From: Arabidopsis thaliana
Lineage: Eukaryota; Streptophyta; Magnoliopsida; Brassicales; Brassicaceae
NCBI RefSeq assembly: GCF_000001735.4
Contig: NC_003075.7
Span: 7,689,001 to 7,753,000, forward strand
Reading direction: 5' to 3'
Length of the DNA stretch: 64,000 bases
The stretch's first letter is position 1. The number at the start of each line of letters is the position of its first letter. Both the position numbers and the translations under genes were made by a program. Shown one piece after another: positions 34,617 to 47,100 of this stretch. Under the pieces are notes generated by a model, which was not told the DNA's origin, searched no databases, and saw only the letters and a program-made list of their open reading frames with translations.

Positions 34617-37600
34617 GAAAGAGAGAAAGAGAAGAAAAAAGAGAGAAATAGATCTAAAAATATGCAAGAAGTGAAGTAGGGGACTGATATCAGATTAGGT
34701 TTTTAAACCCGTGTGGTAAACAAAGATTATACTCTCTTTTGTGACTCGTGGATAATTATGTCCCGAGAATAGAGGTGAAAAGAGAGAATGAGTTTCATTG
34801 ATCTTATCTACAAAAAGAACTAAGAAGAAAATAAACCAAATAGATAAGAAGAAAGATCGGATATTCCCTATAAACCAGGGTAAATCTAATGATGAAATAT
34901 TATTTTTTCAAACTCAAAAGATTTTTGTAGTATTTGTTATAAGAAAATCTCTCAAGAATTGAGATTTGAAACAAAGATTTCGGATTTTGAAGAAGAGGTT
35001 TTGCGGTTCTGAAACAAATACTTGGGGAGAGAGAAGCAACTCTTTATAAGAGTTGGAAAAAAAAGATGAGATGGCGATGGACACATGACATAATTGGGGA
35101 GAGATACATGTCTCTATTTGTATATATACATATATATATATATAGGTGGATAGGTAGTGGGATGGGCATGTTATGTTTAATTCTATTTAATTACTATACT
35201 TTATATCGTAATTATGGCTATTGGGATTTGATAACGAACCATTAACTAAACGATTATACTTTTCTTTCCATTTTAGGTATAAAAATATCTCACCTATTTT
35301 TATATATTCTTTTTTTTTGCAGTATTATCAAAAGAGACCAAATTTAGCCAACCCGATTGATACAAAAAGTCCCATGTTAGAAAATATTTGAAAACAATGA
35401 ACCCACTAAAGAATCCAACTTGAAGAAGAAAAAAAAATAGATTTCATAAAGTCCTCGGTGTATAGCTAGTTGAACTTTTGTCTTTTATACACCGAGGACT
35501 TTATGAAATGTATTTTAAAGATGTTATAGCTCCTGGCGGCCTTTTAAGATGTTCAACTAGTCATGAGCATTAGTGTGATATTCTCGGTATGATCCAAGAA
35601 TTAGCTAATCAGTAAAATGATTACATGAAAATCATGCAGGGTCACGTTTTAGTTGGATAGTTGTGGAACATGCTATTTTGGAAATGGAAGTTAATTAGGA
35701 CGGATCAAAGTAAGGTACAATGATCAAAAGAAACCAAGCTGAAAACGAATATCCTCAGAATCACCACAATGAGGAAACAACTACAACAAAGTATTGTGAG
35801 ACATGATGGAGAACATGAAACTAAAAGTGTTTTCGTGTGCCCCCACAAAGTTTGGAGAATCTTTTGCCACTGATGGATTTTGCATTTCTCGAGTGTCGTC
35901 GTCTATAAAATCAAAGCTGCAATTAAGATGTTCTACAGCTCCTTCAAAGTTACATTTCCACTGGTGCGCATTTCAAGTTGTAACATCCAATTGTAAACTC
36001 CAAGAGTGGTCAATACTTTTGTTTCTCCTTTTATAGCCTTACTATCATTTATTTTTGGCTAATAAAGAGAAACCGGTAAAATTATAACTACTTTACCAAA
36101 ATTCAACCATTTCAAGTTTATTTTTCCTTTTCGTTAAAGAAAAGTTGGTTTCTAGTTTGAAACTAAATATACCTTAGCTTAAGGCGAAAAGGACATTGTA
36201 TATTAAAAACAAAATGACCTATGAACTTACATTTTAATGGATTTATGATTGGTCAAGGAATATATGTAAAACTATATTTGTGCCTTATGTTTCATTATAT
36301 ATATCATGAGTGATGATAGGACACATCATATGATATGAACTATAACCTATCATTGATCATATTGAAAAGAGAATATATATATGTTATCACTGTGCAGTCA
36401 ACTTGGTGTACTATGATTACCATCTCTTACCACTCATATCTCACAATGAGTTACTGTTATAAATTCAACTTTTGCTTGTATCGCATGTCATGGTCACAGT
36501 GTATAACATTACGATACTATTCAAATCCTATGATAATCACTTCCCAAATATATATGCGTACGTTACATATGATTCTTTGCATCATTAGTTATATATTCTT
36601 TTGGCTTCTGTATTTTCCATTGGTGCAACTCTTACCTTGGTAGAAGCAAGAATAATACCAAAGACTATATTAATTGTATTTAATCGATTATTTATTATTT
36701 TACTAAGTTAATCATTTTTACATCATGCTTCTATAATAGTATAATACTACGATTAACCTTTTTTGTTCATTTTTGAATTTTGAGAAACTATATAGTATGT
36801 GTATTATACGTTGGCAAACTTTTGTTGCTTGCCCGTAACGTATACAAACTTTTGAAATCTATAGCCGCAAAGCACACGAACTTCATGATCTACACGGACT
36901 ATAATTAATTATATATAAGAAAATATTTAGGTTTAAGTAATGTATGATACTATGAGTCTATGACGATCTTGTATGAAAATTGTCTATTATATATATAGTC
37001 GAAACATTGGAACCTAATGGTAGAAGAGTATTGAATTTTGGGCATTAAGGATAAGATCTTGCCGAATTTGGGTGATCTTCAAGTGAATACCTTCCGGAGG
37101 TACGTAGAAGAGTGCTGAATTGTTGTATTACCTCTTTACTGAAATAATAACCCATTTTCCGGTCTTATCATCACAAAATAAAAATACGAACTTTAGTAGT
37201 CTACCTCCTTGCTAATAAAAGTTATCACTTTCGAATCGTTTTTTTTTCTTTTGAGAAAAATATCGAGAGAGAATAGGAATATGTACTACATGACTACTTC
37301 TACAATTTTAGCTCCGCATCTTTCGCTTTCTCCTCCATGCATTGTATAAGTCAGTCTTCACACATATAATTCATAAGATTTGATGGCCCCTTAATCAACC
37401 CGATTTTGATGTGAGCTATGTGACTTCACAATTCCAGCTTCCCATTGAAAAGCATATGTATTTTGTCGAATAAATATCACATTAAAAAAAAAAAATCCTT
37501 AATGTCAACTTAACTGTGATACGTACGAAGAATCCTTAATGTCAACTTAATCACCCATTATATCTACTAATTGTTTTCAAAATATATGTCTAGTAACTAA

Positions 37601-38500
37601 AATTTGATTATGCTAATTTTTCCATATGCCAAAGAGTGTAATTCCCTCCAAAAACATGACTAAGATTTTTCACCAATTCTCATTTTGTGAAGGTTCATCG
37701 AACAATGCGTGTATGCATATTTCCCGCCGGAAAACAATATTTTCATACGTTACGTTCTCACCATAAAATTCTACCATTTCCCAAAAAAACTGACGCCAAA
37801 TTTTTCTTTTCGAATACGAGTCAGAACATCGTTTTTGGCTAGAAATTGAGAAAATAAATTTTTGTTGGCAAAGTGCATAATCAGTAGGTTGTGCGGCAAT
37901 GCGTTTCAAAGTAGTTGGAAGAACATGTTATATAACGCTTCCAAAATTATGGCCACTGTCTTTGAACAAATTAATAGAAGCCACAATCCTTGAGCCGCTA
38001 TCGTAAAGATTGTGGAAGACTCTTATCTCAAAATTTTGCCCATTCCTAGCTCATTTCACTTCATAGTTGATTTTCTCTAATCTCATCTTGGCTTATTAAA
38101 TTCTTTTGGCCAAAGAATGTCAAAACCTCTAAAGCTTTTGTAATTGACTCGGTTCCTTTTTTGGCAATTTAAATTCACACTATATCAAATTCCTTTGCAT
38201 ATCCATGAATTCGGCATGCAAAAAAGTATATTGCATCATTTTCACAAAAATCGTAAAATCACGTTTATTCCATGATATAGTATATTTACTAGATAATAAT
38301 AACAAAGATAATATAACAAGTGTATATATATATTAGTACCCATTTTTCCAACTTGCTTCCAAAGCGTTTTAACATTAAGAACATATATAGTGATCACTAA
38401 CCACATCACGTAGAAATCATATTATATCATTTCATGATATTAACCAGTCGCATCGCTACCAAAAATCACATCTCTGACATACTCAAATTACTATCAAACT
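34617..38500. other. YUC2 upstream region and AT-rich spacer
   Basis: The first few hundred bases are the YUC2 leader and promoter on the minus strand. A perfect hairpin lies at 35441-35509. Open frames at 35803-36036 (plus), 36335-36643 (plus) and 37670-37909 (minus) show no family motifs and are not called as genes. Confidence 0.5.
35441..35509. repeat. Perfect 24-bp inverted repeat (hairpin) upstream of YUC2
   Basis: Left arm 35441-35464 (ATTTCATAAAGTCCTCGG then TGTATA) and right arm 35486-35509 are exact reverse complements, with a 21-base loop. Pairing may extend imperfectly outward into the A-rich and T-rich flanks. In addition CTAGTTGAAC in the loop (about 35466-35475) recurs inverted as GTTCAACTAG near 35551. 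Arms of this length suit a small-RNA precursor or the trace of a foldback insertion. It lies about 825 bases upstream of the YUC2 start codon. Confidence 0.85.
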
Positions 38501-38509
38501 TGAATTATA

Positions 38510-38770
38510 TTGCCATTTGGGACCTAAGAGTCAGAGGACCATCTCTCCCAATTACATTTATTAATGGTCCAAAGAGGTCCATATGAGTAATTCGCAAGTC
38601 CAACCATTTTCAACTAAGCTTGCAGAAAACGTAGTTCATGACCTCAGTAAATGCTTACATATATTACATTGCCAACAAACAAATTGTACCACAATTTTGT
38701 TACCTAAAGATAAAACTTATTTTCCAAGCAACAACCATAATATTGCTATAAACAAGAAAAAACTAGTCTG
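38510..38770 (-). mobile_element. Ty1/copia-type retrotransposon relic (integrase region)
   Basis: The minus strand shows HMDLFGPL, characteristic of the start of the integrase core in copia-type elements. Fossil fragment of a few hundred bases, clearly broken with several breaks, without recognisable LTRs; old by appearance. Confidence 0.4.
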
Positions 38771-39026
38771 ATTTTACGAAAACGAGTCAGAAAAAGAAAT
38801 CCAATAGCTTGATCAGTTACAACGCTATATTTTAGAAGCGAAGTTTATATTTTTTTTTTGTAATTCTTTTTAGGCTAATCGTAACTTCGTAATTCCTTAG
38901 TATTGATTCACATCACTATTATTTGATAAGCAGTATCAAAATACATGAAGTAGCGTTGAAAGATTGATTGACATTCACAAAAGATAACAAAAATGCTTAT
39001 CATGGGCTTTAAGGGAATGGGTTTTT

Positions 39027-39078
39027 TGTAAGCGTATTAATCCATAGAAAGATTGTGGAGATGATTGATACGCTTACA
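39027..39078. repeat. Short imperfect hairpin
   Basis: Arms 39027-39045 (TGTAAGCGTATTAATCCAT) and 39061-39078 pair over about 18 positions with one G-T wobble and one bulged base; the loop is about 15 bases. No gene context on either side. Could be chance, a MITE scar or a small-RNA hairpin. Confidence 0.5.
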
Positions 39079-39589
39079 TAGTACTTGATGGAGTTTGCCT
39101 CTGTTTTTGAGGATTCTGTCTTAAATATTTTAAATTCTTTTTCACTTTTGAATTCTTCTATTTTTACAAGGAGTTATGTTTTTATATAATTTTAATTTGA
39201 GCATGATGATCTTCTTTTCTATACAATTTTATGGCTTTAACTACGTTCCCTTGACAGATACGTTCATGAGGAAACCTTGTCTGACAAGAAAGCATCAAGT
39301 TTTTACTCCACAGGTTCTGTTGTTCAAGTGTAGTTTTCAAACCCATTAGTATAGCTATGAAAGTATTTGTTAGGAATTAGACGGACAATGCTAATATGGT
39401 TTGTAGTTGGAATCTGTGCAAATTCATGTTTTCCAGTTCCTATTATCCTAACAGCAAGCAGCTATGTCTTCAAATATATTAACAAGAACATGTGAAAGAA
39501 TTTTGTATTAGTTGATCTGAATTGGTGTCGGATGATCTGGTTTCCACTCCAATAAACGCATTCTCCACATTTCATTGTTGAAAGAAGTT

Positions 39590-40600
39590 TGTCACACCCC
39601 AAACCCAACTTCTAGGGCCACCCTATTTGATTTCCTAAAAAGAAAAGCCCATGTGTTTTTATCTTCGCCTTTCTCACAGCCACCATTTACGTCTCCATCT
39701 TAAGCCCGAAACTAAAGTCACCGGCCATCATCGTTTTTAAGTCCGTGAGGCATTGTTGTCACTGATTCTGTAGTGGTGATCGTATGTTGGTGAGAGATAG
39801 GAAGAGATCACCAAGAGTGAAAGAGAGTTTCGGAGGTCACGTCCACCAAAGCTACCGCTCACCATCGTTCATCACTGGTTTGATTAGGTAAGGAAAAGCT
39901 AGCATGATTATGTCTTCTCCTCCTGCAAATCTCTGTACTGGTCTTTTGAATATGCGGCTTAAATCTGAATCTTTGGTGAAAAATAATAAGAAGAGGACGA
40001 TTGCGAGTAGCGGTTTTGGTGAGCAGTTCCCGTCAGATCTGAAGGAGTCAAATCGAGAATTTGGTATCGTTGGATAGATCTTGCTGCAAGAAATGAGCAG
40101 AAACTTACGGTTCCTTGATACTAGGTAAACTCCATCCGCAAATCAAGTTACAACTTGACCAAAAGTCATTGTTTTTTGAATATAGAAAATAAGTAAGTTA
40201 AAATAAAAGTTTCAGATTCGAGTTGGGGTTTTGTGAAGCTTCTTATCATCGAACCAATAGAAGTAAGACCATGATTACGGCGTCGATGGAAAGATAATCA
40301 AGCCAAGAGTCCATAGCAGCTGACGGATCTGGATTTGAGATTATATTCGTTAAGTTATGTGCGTTGTTTTCCGCGCAAGAAACTAGTGAATCTGTCAAAA
40401 ACTGGAAGAACGGAACCCTATAAAACAGATCTGACGCATCATATTCAGGAGAACGTGGGAGTTTCATTTGACGACCGATCTGGCAGGAAAATGGTGGGGT
40501 TCTTCATGATACTACATACTCCATACTCCATTTTCAACTGTGCGATTCCGATTCTAGTATTGTAATCATTCATCTGTTTGTGAAGCACATTTATTTAGAG
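39590..40600. other. Higher-GC block, unidentified
   Basis: A block of visibly higher GC than its surroundings begins near CACACCCCAAACCC and continues with words such as CACCGGCCATCATCG and GGTCACGTCCACC. Its longest frames (40246-40467 minus, 40335-40565 plus) overlap on opposite strands and show no family motifs. It may be a non-coding retroposon or other transposon remnant, or a transcribed non-coding gene. I could not identify ends. Confidence 0.3.
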
Positions 40601-41596
40601 TAAATGGTACGAGTTTGTGTTCTAGTTTGGGTAAACGAGTTTGGTTTGAGCCCAAATTCTGACAAGCATTACAAGGTCATTAACCGCAGACGAACAGTAC
40701 AAGGTCCAAACATTGAAAAAGATGATTGGTACGTGGGTTTATTATTGCAGAAGCAAGCATCAACGCACCAAGTATAGTAATTTATTCTAAAATATTTTCC
40801 AAATTGATGTGTTGAAAATGCTCAAGAACTATAGACCATAAAGATGAAAAGTTAACACATAATAAATAGACCATTAAAAATCGTTTTACCAAAAAAAAAA
40901 AAAAATCAAACAAAAATCACAATCTGCTCCAAAAAACTATACAAAAGTTCAAAACCTCAACTAAAAATTCCTAGATTGGAAAATCAAAAATCCAATGGTG
41001 CATGTATAAGGAAGAGAACATATAAATTACATGAAGGTATATATGCAATTCTGACCATAAAAGTCATTTACAAAGAGTGCTTATCAAATAATACAAAAGA
41101 GTTTATTAATAAATCAAAGAATTTTATATATGTCAGACATATGTTCTTTTTACTAGTTACCACGTTTAGAAGATTTATGTTTATCTTCTTCGTCTTCTAG
41201 ATCCATTCATTGTATATATGTTCAAACTTTAAAGATTTCCATTACACAAATTCTCATATAAGTATTTTAATAAAACAAAGAGAATTAACCTTTATTACAT
41301 TTTGATAAGTTATCAACCAAATCTGCATTGGATGTAAAAATTGTGATTTTAGTAATTTAGATTGCTCAAATCTGGATTAAAAAAAGAAGAAGATGAAAGT
41401 AATAGATCTTCTGATTGTATTTTTGCAAGATCATAAGTGAAAGTAGAAATTTGTGAATCTCTAAGAACTTACAAATTGAGATTACTTCTTCCATCTACCA
41501 TTTTTGTTGTTTCAAAATAAAAATATTAAAGAATGAACAAATGCTCGTGTTCAAAATAAAAATGAAAAAAAATAAAAAAGAAAACTCCACTTGATT

Positions 41597-41620
41597 CTAA
41601 ACCCTAAACTCTAAACCCTC
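41597..41620. repeat. Short telomere-like (telobox) run
   Basis: CTAAACCCTAAACT followed by CTAAACCCTC: two telobox words, about 350 bases upstream of the tRNA gene. Such words are frequent in Arabidopsis promoters of translation-related genes and as interstitial telomere traces. Confidence 0.7.
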
Positions 41621-41960
41621 CGAAAATAGAAAATTATTGATTTCTAATCTTTTTTAGACTGAAAATAGTTTTTATAAATTTAAATTGCGAGAAAGTTGAG
41701 AAAAAACAACTTAATCATGAGAATATCGTATATTTCAAATATGATAATTTTTTACATTTTAGATATATACTAGAAAAATATTTTAAAAGGGAATCTTAAC
41801 TTTAATAACTTATAAATTAATGTCTAAGTTTACGAAATCGAACTCTAAGTTTTGGCTCGTATCATTCTTCCCAAAAATGTCTCATGAATTTTTATCACAA
41901 AAAAAAAAGTTTAGGTCAAAATATATTATAGATAAAACAACGTTGCAAGGAGTACAAAAT

Positions 41961-42000
41961 GTTGATATGGCCGAGTTGGTCTAAGGCGCCAGATTAAGGT

Positions 42001-42033
<33 letters not shown>

Positions 42034-42041
42034 TGTCAACA
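41961..42041 (+). tRNA. tRNA-Leu(AAG)
   Basis: An 81-base gene without intron. The acceptor stem GTTGATA pairs with TGTCAAC (one G-T), followed by discriminator A at 42041. Internal promoter A box TGGCCGAGTTGG and B box GGTTCAAATCC are intact. The anticodon arm is CCAGA-TTAAGGT-TCTGG with anticodon AAG, and a long class-II variable arm is typical of tRNA-Leu. A CAA motif lies just upstream, as in plant tRNA genes, and a T run follows. Confidence 0.97.
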
Positions 42042-42047
42042 TTACTC

Positions 42048-42053
42048 TTTTTT
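42048..42053 (+). terminator. RNA polymerase III terminator
   Basis: Six T residues, seven bases after the end of the tRNA-Leu gene. Confidence 0.85.
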
Positions 42054-42279
42054 AGTTTTTGACTACAACGAAGTAAATCTTACGCCGTCGATCTCATCAC
42101 TCTTTTGCAAATCATCCAACGGTCTTTACCAATCCACGTATAAACCACTTGGTCCTTTATAAAAATCATCAATATACAATTTAAGAATCTAATTCTCACG
42201 AAAAAGCCCCATAACTTCCAAAATCAACTTTTCACCCCCAAAAAACTCATCTTCTTCGTTGAAACGATCGAAATCGATA

Positions 42280-43902
42280 ATGGCGTCGTCGAAGCACGAA
42301 GACTATGGCATCCCTTACACACCTCTTCCATCATCACAACCATCTCAATCCGTAATCCTTCTAACTCCTTATCGCCGTCACCGTCGTCCTTCACTTCTCC
42401 GTAACCTCCGTTGTTCTCTCCTCTTCACCGCCGTAATCCTCCTCCTCTCCGCCGCCGTTTACTTACTCTACCCTTCAGATCCAGACATCACTGTCTCACG
42501 AATCAATCTCAACCACATAAGCGTCGTTGATTCTCATAAAATCGCTTTAGATCTCTCGTTTTCGCTCACAATCAAAGTTCGAAACCGAGATTTCTTCTCA
42601 CTTGATTACGATTCGCTTGTTGTTTCGATTGGGTATAGAGGAAGAGAGTTAGGTCTTGTTAAGTCTAAAGGTGGACATCTTAAAGCTCGTGATAGCTCTT
42701 ATATTGATGCTACGCTTGAGCTTGATGGTCTTGAGGTTGTTCATGATGTTATTTATTTGATTGGTGATTTGGCTAAAGGTGTTATTCCTTTTGATACTAT
42801 TGCTCAAGTTCAAGGTGATCTTGGTGTTCTCTTGTTCAATATCCCAATTCAGGTATAGTGACTTTCCCATTGGAACATTTAGGGTTTAGTGAAGAGAAAG
42901 TTTGGAACTTTGATTTGGTTTTCACTAAGAAAGTTTGTTGATTGAATTTGTAGCACAGATTTTTACTTAGGGTTGTGGTAGTTTTAACAATGAACAAACA
43001 TTGGTGTGTTTTTAGGAATTCGACTTTTCATGACTTCAATCAATAGTTCTCGTCTTATCGTTGTCGTCGTAGGGTCTCCATTTGATGGAAAGGTTTTGTT
43101 GTAGTGTCTTTCATCGTCTGGATTATGTTTGCTCTGTTGTGATTCACTTTGTTATGAGCTGATTGGGTTTTCTTGACCTTGTGAGATAAAAGACTTAGAT
43201 TTGTAGGGGATATGTGTGTTGTTGTGTAGGGTGGTTCTTGGTGCTCTCTAAATGAAATTTTGATCATGAGCATTGTTTTGATATTTGTGTGACATGATCA
43301 ATAGGTTGTTCTATGTCATAGTAATAGTAGTTTCCGAACATCTGTTGTTTTAATACTGAAACTATGTCAATATCATTCAAAAAATTGATGTTTTTATACA
43401 TAAGTGAAATTGTTTTCTGCAGGGTAAAGTGTCGTGTGAGGTGTATGTTAATGTTAACAACCAGAAAATTTCACACCAAGATTGTCATCGTAAGGTAACG
43501 TGTTTCTTTTGAACCAATGTGATTATAGTGTCTATAAGAATATACTTAAGATTGGTAAACATGATCAAGTTGTAGAAAACTTAATTTGAGTAAGAAGTAG
43601 AACTTCTCTTAGTTGAATGCAATTTGTACGAAAAAAATAGGCCATATACAGCAAGGTTTAGAGAAGCAATTATAGTGGTAGATGATTCGACCCTAGCCAT
43701 AACTCAGGACTGGAGTGGTGGTATTGTTTGACAATAGCATTATTGTCAAAACTGTGGAGCCGACACTTTAGACCATTGCATAGTTTTCTTACCTTTGCAT
43801 TTGAGCAGAGGCCAAATGTTTTTAATAGTGATTAAAGTCACACTCATGACTCATGAGGTTATTGTGAAAGCTAATCAAATGTGGGTTTCAAATGTGCAGT
43901 GA
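42280..43902 (+). CDS. LEA-2 / NDR1-HIN1-like membrane-anchored protein
   Basis: Exons 42280-42852 and 43423-43494, plus a third that begins with the stop codon TGA at 43900-43902 directly after its AG. Product 215 aa. The N-terminal 46 residues are cytosolic-type and basic, residues 47-69 are one transmembrane helix (SLLFTAVILLLSAAVYLL), and the rest is a LEA-2 domain (ISVVDSHKIALDLSFSLTIKVRN, then LLFNIPIQ and GKVSCEVYVNVN). The start is the MASS ATG in good context; an in-frame ATG seven codons upstream is possible. Family members are late-embryogenesis-abundant hydroxyproline-rich glycoprotein types; the role here is unknown. If intron 2 is kept, the protein gains five residues (VTCFF) before a TGA. 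It fits At4g13270 by position, from memory. Confidence 0.88.
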
Positions 43903-44160
43903 AGTGCAATCCTGAGCTGGATGAGAGATGAAGAAACCAGATAACATACGTTGACATGTTTTGAGTTCTGGAGAAATGATTTGTGAGTTTTTGTATAGAT
44001 AAAATACTCTTAATGTTAAAACTGAAAGATAGAATGAGAAAGATGAACCACTACTTTCTGTAATTAAAGTTCTTTCTTAATTCCTCAGATGTGTACAAGT
44101 GTTTGCTTTTATGTTGTAGACATGAATAAACCACTCAATAAACCATGTAATTCGAAGTCT

Positions 44161-47100
44161 TCAAAGACGTATGGGATCTATGAGCAGAGTTACTATATAC
44201 TCCTTCAGTTTTCCTTCACTACAATTGTATATATCATCGGACTTGGTGTAGAGGAGTTCCAATAAGCGTCCAAAATTAAGTGCTTGCTTGAGTACTCGAC
44301 CTGGTACGCTGGTTGTCTTCAGTAGCTCCTCATTTATGGTCTTATTGATGTCCACGATCATTCTTTGACACTCGAGAATAGCCTCTTCCTTGGTAACTAC
44401 AAATTGCTTCATATAATAGTTGATCGCATTTGCAGCAAACCCATTACTCATGTCGCTCTGACAATACAAAAACACCTAAGATAAAGGAAAGATCAAACCA
44501 AATCAAAGTAAACAAAGAAAATATCATTTCGTCTTACGTCAAAATCAGTAATATCGTCCATTAGACGGCCCTTTGCAGCTAGAGATTTGATTAGTCTTGG
44601 TCTCGATCTTACCCACTCGTAAGCTTCCTTCCCGGCAGTCTCTCCCATTCCGACAAAAGAATACATTAACGTTGCATATGATGTAAGTGCTATTCCACCA
44701 ACCTCTACATGTTCTTCAAAGCTAGGCACCTGAATTCCTCGTGCCCATTTGACAAGATCAAGATTTGCTCTCACGAGTGTATTGAGCTGTTTTACTCAAA
44801 CATATAAGTATATATAAGAAAATATAAGTAGCTTTCCATGATAAAAGATATATAACCTTACAAGCTATATCTACTTAATTTGTTATATCAATACCGAAGT
44901 ATTTTATATGAATTGTAAGAAAACTGGTTTATGTTAATCACCTCTTCTAACATCTCCTTCAAGTGGTAGGAGCTTCCTTCAGACCTCACTCCTTTTCCGA
45001 TATCGTCGAAAACATCCAACATAAGTTTAAAGACACTTCGCGATATATCTTCAAGTGTGTCAATGCCATCAGGACTCCATCTACATATATTTCATTTTAA
45101 CAAATCATTTATTTGTTTGTCAAGAAAATCCCACAAAACTGTTTTTCAAAAAATGAATTTGTGTACATATTTATGTGGATAAAATACTGATACAGCAAAA
45201 TGATAATTCACCAAGCATCAAGAAACGAGTTCAAAAATAGTAGAGGTTAAAAGTTAGGTGATGTACCTTTCCACACAAGCTACGAGTCTTGTAAGCTCAT
45301 GAATAGAGAAATAATGATCGCACGCGTCATCTAAAATGGTAAGGAGGTAGTTAAACTTAGCTGCAATAACCCTTCCACCCGAAAATTGTGGTTCGAAATA
45401 CATCATCAATCCAGCTAGCCAAGCCTCCACGATCCTCTCTCTAAATTGACTAGGCCACTTAGATGTAAGGCCTAGCTCCATCCACCATCTTCAAAAAAAA
45501 AAAGAAAAAAAAACAAGAAATGAAAAGTACCATACAATATTAATAGAGTTATGAAATTTCATAAAAATCAACAATGAGTAGACCGTGACCCTACTTGATA
45601 AAAGATTTCAGTTCTTTAATGTAATGCAGCTGCAATAACTTGAAATTGAGCTTGGCTAATCTGAGTAGCATCTTATCGTGATCTTCTTCTTGTTCATAGA
45701 ACGAAATGTATTCCCTTGCAATTACTGCTTCCATATTCCAACGTTGAGGTAAATAAAGTGTGTTTCTTATAAGCCTTAAGATATGAGGCCGGCACGTCCC
45801 TCCTGCCAATAAAGACTTCAAGTGGCTCGATGTAAACTTCAACGCTTCGTCCAATATATAATCTGTCGTTGTTCCCAAGTGTGCCGCTTCATACAAGCTA
45901 AGTATTCCTTTAGCATCTTCCGTAAGAGATTGCTGAAACTTCCCATCATCCCCTGTAAATCTCTTGAATACACCTTACACGAGAAAGAGATCTATGCATT
46001 ACTATTAGAAGATGCGAAAGATTACAAATCAATTTTGGTAATTAATATTTTTGTTACAAAATTTTATTATATACATATAATTTGTAGCTACATCAGCTCA
46101 TTAACTAGTTCGTAGTTTTAAAGTCTGCTTTTTCAAAATTTTAATATAGACCTAATTACAAAAGTTGAAATTTTAGTTTTCTCCTATTTGTGTTTTAATG
46201 AAACTTTCTATATATGTAAGAAAAATTCAAACAGCGAGTAAACTTTGTTTTCTTGTTATAATGAAATGTTGTACTTCATAATTTATATGTTTAAGGTTTT
46301 TTTTTCCTACATGGCGAGTAAACTGTCGGTGAAATAGTCGATAGTAATTGAGAAATTGCACTATGTATACATAGAAGATTACAAAATTAAGTATCAGAAA
46401 AAATTAATGTTGGACCTTCTCTCTATCATAAAAATACCCTTATACCCTATTTGCTCTTGACGTTAAATATTTTGTTACCTTTTAATAATAATGTTATCAT
46501 CTTCCCATAATTATACAATCTTTGAAATCAAATCATTGGTTCAATAGCTGGTAATTTGTTTATATCGTAAATAAGTATGATAATATATAAGTTATCGGTA
46601 AAACAATAAATTATCGGAGTAAATAAAAAGGTTACTTTATAAGTTAGCTGATAACAGTTTTTTAACACGATAGATTTAAATATACATTGTATAAATTACA
46701 CGTTAATATATATATTATCCATTTATCAAATATTTTACCATGTTAATACAAATATTATTCCGACTTTTGTAAACTTATCGCGATATTATATTGTTTAGGA
46801 TGTGTAATCGGCATATTAACGTATCAAAATGAACAGTATTATCCGTATAATAACCATATTGTAGCTATGGCAATTTTGTAATTAATCCAAATATGAAGGA
46901 TACTTTTGGTTTATATTTTCTTTCTCTTTCATACTTACCTAATTTTTAAATTATCTCTCCTACTTTCTTAATTTCTACTTCTTCTTAGTATATAAATTTA
47001 ATTCACCCATAGTAATTAAGAAGGACGAATTATAATATTAAAAAAAACCTATGAACGTTACATAACAAGAAAAAAAAGTCCTTTAGTCGAAATCTATTGC

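Noticed and set aside
36335-36643. 102-codon plus-strand frame in the YUC2 upstream spacer
   Set aside because: Composition follows AT-rich DNA (many Ile, Tyr, Ser), with no family resemblance.
37670-37909. 79-codon minus-strand frame starting MKRIAAQPTDYALC
   Set aside because: Looks slightly protein-like, but no homologous family came to mind and the flanks give no exons; too weak to call.
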